Below, piece after piece: positions 57,440 to 64,000 of a DNA stretch of 64,000 nt (its first letter is position 1; the number at the start of each line of letters is the position of its first letter). The notes beneath the pieces are model-generated. The model was not told where the DNA came from and ran no database searches. It worked only from the letters and a program-made list of their open reading frames with translations. The stretch lies in NCBI GenBank assembly GCA_051453625.1, contig JBOZIK010000001.1, positions 265,836,825 to 265,900,824 of the forward strand. The letters are read 5' to 3'. A program made the position numbers and the translations under genes. The DNA comes from Welwitschia mirabilis (Eukaryota; Gnetophyta; Gnetopsida; Welwitschiales).

Positions 57440-58270
57440 GTTTAAAGTTTAAAGCTTATACCTACATCTTAAAGGATTTAAGTGTATGCTCTCAATAATT
57501 TCTCAAAGGCATAACATAACTAATGCATTAGGTTAACTGTATTCCTCTTTCCCCTTAAAGAGAAACAAAACTCATGGCTATACATCTTCAAACCTATTTC
57601 ATTACAACTTGTATAGAACTTAATCAAGATTTTATTAGGAAATTCTTTCCTAGTTAGATGACCAACATAATTAGATGTGAGGTAATGAACTTTCAATAAA
57701 AATATATTTAAACATTCTTCTACAAATTAAAAAGATTTGATACTCTACTTGTTAACTACCCTCAATATGAAATTGAGTAAGGTAGAATTATAGTCTTATT
57801 TTATAAAGGCCTTTCATCCAACCATAGATAACTTTTGAATATGATGTATAGAGATGGTTTTTAGAATTAAATATTGATGAAGCATGGGATTTCCTTAAAA
57901 CTATAACTAAAAGTTCAAAGAATTAGAAGAAGATTAATAAGCCAATATAATCAAAAAAAATCTTATAATTTCATGATTATCTTTAAAATCCCAGATAACA
58001 TTAATGTTAACCAAAATTTGGAAGAACATTCAAAGAAGATTATATCTCTTAGCATAATTCCTAAATCCATTATTCAATTACCTCATTATACCATTTATCT
58101 ATAGAAACTCATAAAACCTCAAAATACCCATCGATCCCTATTTTTTAAGGTATAGTAAAAGAACAAGTGAATGTTATGGAATAATAATTATAAAACCAAA
58201 GACCAAACAACTTCTACTCTCATACTTATAAACATGGATGGAATAACCATCCTAATTTCACATGGAAATA
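57440..58270 (+). pseudogene. gag relic (P2)
   Basis: Capsid landmarks in order and across frames: CIELNQDFIRKFFPS (WdeL..kFl.kFFP), IRCEVMNFQ (lr.eI..F.Q), FDTLLVNYPQYEIE (f..lL...P.hgi), IIVLFYKGLSSNHR (qiFY.GL....r), and at about 58205-58270 HTYKHGWNNHPNFTWK (the sNTYNPGWRNHPNfsW motif of the Athila gag linker). Stops are frequent. It is clearly Athila-type. Confidence 0.85.
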
Positions 58271-58699
58271 AGATAATCATAATTAAGAATTAACTAGCTA
58301 ACATAAAGACTCAAATCCTCCCTCAACTTTTAACTCCTTATAAAACACATTTAATAAGTTCATGGAATCTGAAAAAAATCGTATCAACACCATGCAATAA
58401 CATTTTAATCTTTCACATTGTAAAAGATAGAATAGAATATGCATTATTTAATCCAAATCACTACACACATCCTTGTTTCACTCAACTAATATAAAAAGGG
58501 TAAACTTACTATTATACATAAGCCTAACCCTAGGAGTTATAAGTTAATGTAAGATTTATAGATTTAAAAAACTAAGGCTATCCTTTGAAAAGTGGTATAA
58601 AAATCAACAGTGAAGTAGAAGATAAAAAATCATAGGAAAAAGTTTAACAAAGTAAGCATAAAAGTGAGAAAAAATGTAAAAGAATCATGAGGTAGAAGA

Positions 58700-59420
58700 A
58701 GATGCTTCAACTTATAAAGTACTCCTTTATTTTCGTCAATAAATTAAGAGAAACCAATCAGCTAAGAAGTAATAAAAATCACTTGATATTTTCAAGGAAA
58801 TAAAGATCAACATCCCCCTTTTAGAAGATATTAAGTAAATACCCTTAGATAACAAATTCTTGAAGCACCTATATACTATTAAGAAGAGGATAAATGTTAA
58901 GAGTAAAGTCTTGCTTTCCTAAGAAACTAGTGATATTATTCAAAATTAAATCCTTTAAAGTACAAATATCTTGGATGCCCAACCATGGTCATCACAATTG
59001 GAAACACACACTTTAAACAAGCCTTAGTAGATCTTAGAGCTAGTATAAATTTTTAACTTCATTGTGTCTATAAGGAACTTGGTTTAACTAATTTTGAAGA
59101 TAGAAAACTCTAATTTCAACTCATTGATAATTCTTTAAAATCATCCTTGGATATAATAGATGATGTTATTATCTAAGTAAAAACTTATTAATTCCTATAC
59201 TAGCGGATGTTATTATCCATGTAGAAAATTGTTACTTTCCTATAAACTTTGTAGTTTTAGAGATGGATTAGACTAAAAATGATTCTATTTCAATCATCTT
59301 GGGTAGACCCTTTCTTACTACTTCTAATTCTCTATCAACTGTAATAATGCTCTTATCAAGATTTCATTTGATAACATGATTATTAAATTAAATATATTTA
59401 ATGCCATGAAGTAACCTAAG
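58700..59420 (+). pseudogene. Pre-protease and protease relic (P2)
   Basis: Begins with FKEIKINIPLLEDIK and KFLKHLYTIKKRI (the F..vlk.l.iniPf.eal.qmP.y.kFlKd.l..kr block). Then comes IGNTHFKQALVDLRASINF, where the aspartic-protease loop alcDLGASIN is visible with G changed to R, followed by VYKELGLTNFED and DIIDDVI. A later frame gives FVVLEMD and ILGRPFLTT. The catalytic Asp is still readable but the frame is broken by stops. Confidence 0.85.
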
Positions 59421-59830
59421 GATTTTTAAGAAGTTTAGTTTATTGAGAAGTCTTGATGATGATCTTGATATACCTACTTATTAGAAAAACATTTCCACTC
59501 TTTCCTTATCTTCTCATAATTGTGATTCAAATTTTGATCTTGGAAATGATCCTTCTCTTAAAATGGATTACCCTAATGAGGACTCAAAGGTATATTTTAA
59601 TAATAACTCTAATTGTTATTTGATTACTAATTAATTCATATCTTCATATAAAAAAGATGTCTTATAAAAATTATTAGATAAGTATGGAAAAGGAATAGGA
59701 TGGTATTCTTATAACCTAGAACATTTAGATCTTAATGAATGCTCTTTCCATATACTTTCTAAGTTTTTTAACTCATGTATGGAATCTTATCATAAAAACA
59801 TTCCTAGGATAAATTTGTCACTTGATTACA
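59420..59830 (+). pseudogene. Linker before RT (P2), truncated
   Basis: Shows KKDVL then LLDKYGKGIGWYSYNLEHLD and LNECSFHIL, matching the L.k...AiGW...DL.gIsps.c.HrI segment that leads into RT of Athila elements. The element ends here because the M6 LTR begins at 59835. Confidence 0.8.
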
Positions 59831-59834
59831 CTAT

Positions 59835-60987
59835 TGGATCTAGAACCCTAGAGAGGGGATGAATAGGATTAAAAAATTAAACTGAAAAGCTATCTTCACA
59901 AAGTATTAAAAACTAAAAAATATTTGTGCACATGAAATAACAAAAAGATATAAATAAAAAAAATTAACTGAAACTAGAAAATACCAAAGGAGATTTATTA
60001 GAGATATAATTTATATTGGTTCAAGAAATCCCCTACTCCACTCTTAGTAATTAGCTTCTATTTAAGACTGATCTAGATTCTTATTACTCACTTTTTAGGT
60101 ATCTCAAGATCACTTGTAACCTTTTACAATCGGACTTTTAAAGGCTTAGTTTCAACAATAGAGAAAATGCTTTTTGGTATCAATAGTATGCCACAATGCA
60201 TATAATTTTCTAGATCTAAAGTATAGCAAAGATAGTACTACACTATCTAAAAAGAATATTACAAATCTAAGTACATACAGTGCAAACTGATTAACCAAAA
60301 AACTACTAATTAAAAAATTCTTTTTTAATTTTGTTGTTCAGGTGACCATAGTATCTAATGATTTTAATGGATAATGTTTATATAGGAGATAGATTTTAGG
60401 GTTTTCGAACTGGATTTAATACTCTAATAGAAAAAAAAAGTAGGTAATGGTTAGAAAAATCCCATTTTCATCATAACTAATTAACCTCTAGTTGACCTCA
60501 TTGAGTACTGTCACTCAGGTCGGTCAACTCCATATTCTTCTAGTTGACTTGAGTTCTTTACATCTGTAAGTCTAGTTAACTCCATTAGGGATCTAGTTAA
60601 CTACATAAGTTAAGTTCCAATTAACCATAGTTTGATCTAATAAACAACATATAAAAAATATTTGAACACATTTATAACCTATCTCTGGTCAATCCCTCAA
60701 ACATTTGATTGACCCATTGATTAAAAGATTAATAAATTATTATGTAGATTCAGTTGATCCCTCAATAGTTTAGTTTTGACACTTTTTGATATAGGTCTAA
60801 TTGGACCCTTAAAAATTCAATTGATCCCTTTGAGGGACTGTAACTCATTAAGTTCAATAATAGCTAGTGAGAAATATTTGTTGCTTCTGACCTATAAGGA
60901 TTAACATTTTCTGTAAGAAGTATAACATATTTTACTATATTAAAAAATGTTAGTTTAACATTAACTTAGTAAAATTATAATCTAATA
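59835..60987 (-). repeat. M6 3' LTR
   Basis: Minus strand starts TATTAGATTATAATTTTAC (TG to TA) next to the purine tract and ends GGGTTCTAGATCCA. It contains CCTATTCATCCCCTCTCTAG near its end, a phrase common at the 3' end of copia LTRs. TATA-like CCTATATAAACA at 60375-60386 (minus). AT-rich with no gene. Confidence 0.75.
60375..60386 (-). promoter_or_regulatory. M6 LTR TATA box
   Basis: Minus strand CCTATATAAACA in the middle of the LTR. Confidence 0.5.
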
Positions 60988-61001
60988 ATCTCCCCCTTTA
61001 A
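60988..61001 (-). other. M6 polypurine tract
   Basis: Minus strand TTAAAGGGGGAGAT directly before the LTR start, the usual copia form. Confidence 0.85.
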
Positions 61002-61429
61002 TATTGATGGCAAACTATACTTATTTGAAAATATGTAATTTGAAAAATCCTCCTTAGAAAATGTCTATGTAGATTTTCAAAAAACTTATTGACCATATGT
61101 ATTCAAATTAAGCATTCATAATGGTTTTCCAAAGAGAGCCATATTATAAAAAATTGAAAGCATAGTTCATGGAAAATATAATATGCAGTAATAGATAAGA
61201 TAAATGATATAGAATGCATTTCTATTAATCAGTCTTAAATGGTACAACTAAAAGACACTTATGAGAAAACAATTGATAATAATTGAACAACTAATAATAA
61301 CATTTTTTATAATAATTATTTCTTCCCCTTTTGACATTAACAAAAAAGAAGAGAAAAAGAAAAGTAATACAAAAAGAGCAAAACAACAAAGAAAAAACAG
61401 AGATAGCAATAACTTAATTTGATTCTTTT
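61002..61429 (-). other. M6 spacer between env-like relic and purine tract
   Basis: AT-rich, no gene recognised. Confidence 0.5.
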
Positions 61430-62350
61430 TCTTCCTTCTCCTTAGATTCTTCTTTAGAATCTGGGTCTTCTTCTTCTTCTTCTTCTTCTTCTTCTTCTTC
61501 TTCTACCACCTTTTAAGTAAATCTACTTGCTTCCTCAGAAGTGACTAAAATCTTGTATCCTATTGCAATGAGAGCCTCTTTCATGCGCTAAGTATAAGAG
61601 TCTAGCCTCTTAAGGCATAATAGAGTTTCTTTAGAGGAGGTATGCTTTAGAAAAAAAGAAAGATTTCTTGGATCTATAGAAAATATGCATGTAGGACAAA
61701 GAATCACGCCTAATAAAATACATAAGATTTCAAGCTTGAGATACATTAGGACTCTAAAATAATAATAGATTTTAGTAATCATAATGGATTAAGGAAGAGT
61801 CCTAGTTTTATAATATTCCAACTAAGAGATCATATTGTTAAGAATAATGACAAGAGAATCAATGAAATGCTTAGTTTCTACCAAGTACAATAGATAGGCA
61901 TGATAGTTTGAGATCTCATCATGATGACCCACAAGAGGTAAAAAATTGTAAATAAAAACTAAATAAAGAAAATGGTATTTTAGGGTAAGATAAGAGGTGG
62001 AAAGGGTGTTTTCTATCAAATGAGTTTTTCACAAAGTTTTCTAGTATGTCTGCCTTATTCTCTATAGAGTCGCATAAGGGCCAAAACTCCTTATAATCTT
62101 CTCTAGGAAGATTTGTAAGGGAGGCTATTAGATCTATGGCTCGATTTATTTTTTCTAAATCAAGGGCCATAAGGGTAAAGGAATTCACATTAAAAGAAGC
62201 ATTACAATAGAATATGAGTGTAAGAAAATGATATACTAATCTAGAAACCTAAAGAAGCTAAGAAATGTCTAGATCATTTAAAAGTATTACCACATCCCTC
62301 AACTCTTTGAGTTTCCTTGAAGCTACTGGCCTCTCTTGATAAATAGGCTT
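61430..62350 (-). pseudogene. env-like third ORF relic (M6)
   Basis: Minus strand, a few frame changes. KKPIYQERPVASRKLKELRD lies at the N-terminal side; then ALDLEKINRAIDLIASLTNL (open frame 62188-61919), the k.i.ld.e.In.ll.lp region; then, in the overlapping frame 62019-61822, DEISNYHAYLLYLVETKHF and SLVIILNNMIS; then MITKIYYYFRVLM. This follows the env-like or 'plant transposon protein' domain of SIRE elements (devs..da.Li..il......l..iI..HM......LPYg.lItki...f.v). A Glu-rich tail coded by (TTC)n at 61468-61503 ends the reading. The protein's role is unproven even in intact elements. Confidence 0.6.
61468..61503. repeat. (TTC)n microsatellite coding poly-Glu in env-like ORF
   Basis: About twelve TTC units; on the minus strand they encode Glu within the acidic tail EEEEEDPDSKEESKEKEEK. 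Confidence 0.9.
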
Positions 62351-62849
62351 CTTCTTAAAGTTCTTACTTAACTTATTCAGGGATTCATCTCATGTTCTAT
62401 AGTAAAAAAATCCTAGATATTTACTTATCCTAGATATTTACTTGCTAACTTCTTTTAACAAGAAAGTGATACTTCCTGAAGACAAAAAAATGGAAGAAGA
62501 CAAGTGGATCTAAGAGAGACAGGTAGATAGATATGAATGAGAAAAGTAGGACTCCACAAGGTTTTATAAAGATGGGTAATCAAGTTCAATTTAATGGGGA
62601 AAAAATCAGGTCCATCACCTTTATCCTTCTTTGTAATCCTATAGGTCTAATCGATTGAATTCAACCCTTTGAAATTCAAGTTAAGAAAGTTATAGGTTTA
62701 GTTAATCAATACTTTTGTCTTGTCAATATAACTAGATTTAGGTATAATTTGGAAAATAATGGGTAACTAGATAAATTTTGGTCAACCTAATTTCTCTAAA
62801 TCTAGTTGATTGAATGCAACATCTAATTAACTATCCTACTTTCAGCCAA
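62351..62849 (-). other. Spacer between RNase H and env-like relic
   Basis: No domain recognised on either strand. Confidence 0.5.
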
Positions 62850-63007
62850 AGGATGAAGAGACAAACCTTCAATTTGTGATGAAGTCTTAAAATGTTGTTA
62901 AAGTTTAGGGGTTTTGTAAAAATATTAGCTAGTTATTTATTATTACTTATAAATTTCATAGAAATGTCCATTTTTTCTACTTGATCTCTAAGGAAGTAGT
63001 ATCTTAG

Positions 63008-63041
63008 CTTAGTATGTTTAGTTTAAGAATATTGAATAGGG
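63008..63041. repeat. 34-bp sequence repeated on both sides of the N run
   Basis: It begins CTTAGTATGTTTAG, ends GAATAGGG and is identical to 63818-63851. See the gap entry. Confidence 0.97.
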
Positions 63042-63817
63042 NNNNNNNNNNNNNNNNNNNNNNNNNNNNNNNNNNNNNNNNNNNNNNNNNNNNNNNNNNN
63101 NNNNNNNNNNNNNNNNNNNNNNNNNNNNNNNNNNNNNNNNNNNNNNNNNNNNNNNNNNNNNNNNNNNNNNNNNNNNNNNNNNNNNNNNNNNNNNNNNNNN
63201 NNNNNNNNNNNNNNNNNNNNNNNNNNNNNNNNNNNNNNNNNNNNNNNNNNNNNNNNNNNNNNNNNNNNNNNNNNNNNNNNNNNNNNNNNNNNNNNNNNNN
63301 NNNNNNNNNNNNNNNNNNNNNNNNNNNNNNNNNNNNNNNNNNNNNNNNNNNNNNNNNNNNNNNNNNNNNNNNNNNNNNNNNNNNNNNNNNNNNNNNNNNN
63401 NNNNNNNNNNNNNNNNNNNNNNNNNNNNNNNNNNNNNNNNNNNNNNNNNNNNNNNNNNNNNNNNNNNNNNNNNNNNNNNNNNNNNNNNNNNNNNNNNNNN
63501 NNNNNNNNNNNNNNNNNNNNNNNNNNNNNNNNNNNNNNNNNNNNNNNNNNNNNNNNNNNNNNNNNNNNNNNNNNNNNNNNNNNNNNNNNNNNNNNNNNNN
63601 NNNNNNNNNNNNNNNNNNNNNNNNNNNNNNNNNNNNNNNNNNNNNNNNNNNNNNNNNNNNNNNNNNNNNNNNNNNNNNNNNNNNNNNNNNNNNNNNNNNN
63701 NNNNNNNNNNNNNNNNNNNNNNNNNNNNNNNNNNNNNNNNNNNNNNNNNNNNNNNNNNNNNNNNNNNNNNNNNNNNNNNNNNNNNNNNNNNNNNNNNNNN
63801 NNNNNNNNNNNNNNNNN
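63042..63817. other. Assembly gap (776 N), probably false
   Basis: Identical 34-bp sequence on both sides, and a protein reading that is continuous only if the two copies are the same locus. Confidence 0.9.
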
Positions 63818-64000
63818 CTTAGTATGTTTAGTTTAAGAATATTGAATAGGGTTTTTTAAGATATTAATTACACTAGTATTATCACAAAAGATTAGAACTT
63901 ATTCAAATTAACCACAAAGTCTTTTAACATTTTCTTTATCCATAGGAGGTGGATATAGTAAAACTCTACTGCTATATATTCTGCTTTAGCTATAAATAAG

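Larger units (their letters stand above)
57431..59834 (+). mobile_element. Athila/Tat-like Ty3-gypsy relic P2
   Basis: Plus-strand gag (57440-58270), protease region (58700-59420) and the stretch leading into RT (59420-59830). It is cut at 59834 by the LTR of M6, and no LTR of its own is visible. The interval 58271-58690 is AT-rich linker without a recognisable domain. Confidence 0.8.
59835..64000 (-). mobile_element. SIRE-like Ty1-copia element M6 (runs off right edge)
   Basis: Minus strand, in transcription order from the right edge: RNase H (64000-62850), non-coding spacer, env-like ORF relic (62350-61430), purine tract (60988-61001), 3' LTR (59835-60987). RT, integrase and gag would lie beyond 64000. 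The env-like ORF after pol again indicates the SIRE lineage. A 776-N run at 63042-63817 appears to be false. Confidence 0.85.
62850..64000 (-). pseudogene. Ty1-copia RNase H relic (M6)
   Basis: Minus strand from the right edge: AKAEYIAVEFYYIHLLWI (the AEAEY.A......LWl block), then FCDNTSVINILKNPIQYS (CDN..Ai....NPv.H.), then TKH. After the N run the same NPIQYS and TKHTK words come again, followed by YYFLRDQVEKMDIS, FISNNK, LANIFTKPL and a stop-broken tail. This is the complete C-terminal end of copia pol, which degrades the RNA strand in life. Stops and frameshifts are few but present. The repeated words show that the N run splits what should be contiguous codons. Confidence 0.9.

Noticed and set aside
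63014-63859. 281-codon open frame on the plus strand
   Set aside because: Almost all of it is N; its two ends are the duplicated 34-bp flank, antisense to copia RNase H.

Overview
This is an AT-rich, gene-poor stretch of a flowering-plant nuclear genome, probably pericentromeric or otherwise heterochromatic. Almost everything recognisable is decayed LTR-retrotransposon sequence of three lineages typical of angiosperms. Athila/Tat-like Ty3-gypsy has a PBS beginning TTTTGGTGCC and the gag/RT/RNase H/integrase signatures of that clade. A Tekay/Del-like Ty3-gypsy has an initiator-Met PBS, 2.6-3.6 kb LTRs and a purine tract preceded by a GAGGACGAA-type stretch. SIRE/Maximus-like Ty1-copia has a diagnostic long gag, an initiator-Met PBS and an env-like third ORF. 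CpG is scarce, and many stops look like C-to-T decay of methylated DNA. I see no intact cellular gene, tRNA, rRNA or CRISPR array. The species cannot be fixed from the sequence.

Layout. 1-1747: PBS and LTR copies of an Athila-like element on the minus strand whose body lies left of the window. 1765-6660: Athila-like RT-PR-gag relic (minus). 6661-15803: Athila-like element P1 (plus) with both LTRs, PBS, gag, RNase H, integrase and a repeated integrase end. 15804-20537: large Tekay-like LTR (minus), rearranged at a gap. 20538-22535: unassigned. 22536-28775: Athila-like element M3 (minus), integrase to gag. 28776-37648: gag-only Tekay-like element A (plus) with both LTRs. 37649-39130: unassigned, with a weak LTR end. 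39131-56901: SIRE-like copia M4 (minus) with LTRs, gag and env-like relic but no visible pol. Nested inside it is the Tekay-like element M5 (43144-53307), flanked by the 5-bp target duplication ATGTT. 56902-59834: Athila-like element P2 (plus), gag to start of RT. 59835-64000: SIRE-like copia M6 (minus), 3' LTR, env-like ORF and RNase H.

The most notable content is in M5. Its internal region shows no gag or pol. Between about 48030 and 50150 it carries pieces that look like host genes: a frameshifted cytochrome P450 fragment (helix I to just before the heme loop) on the plus strand, and several exon-like open stretches on the minus strand, one bounded by consensus splice sites. This is the signature of a non-autonomous LTR element that captured cellular gene fragments.

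Several N runs sit between copies of the same sequence. The 776-base run near the right end is flanked by an identical 34-bp sequence, and the RNase H reading is continuous only if the two contig ends overlap, so that gap is very probably false.
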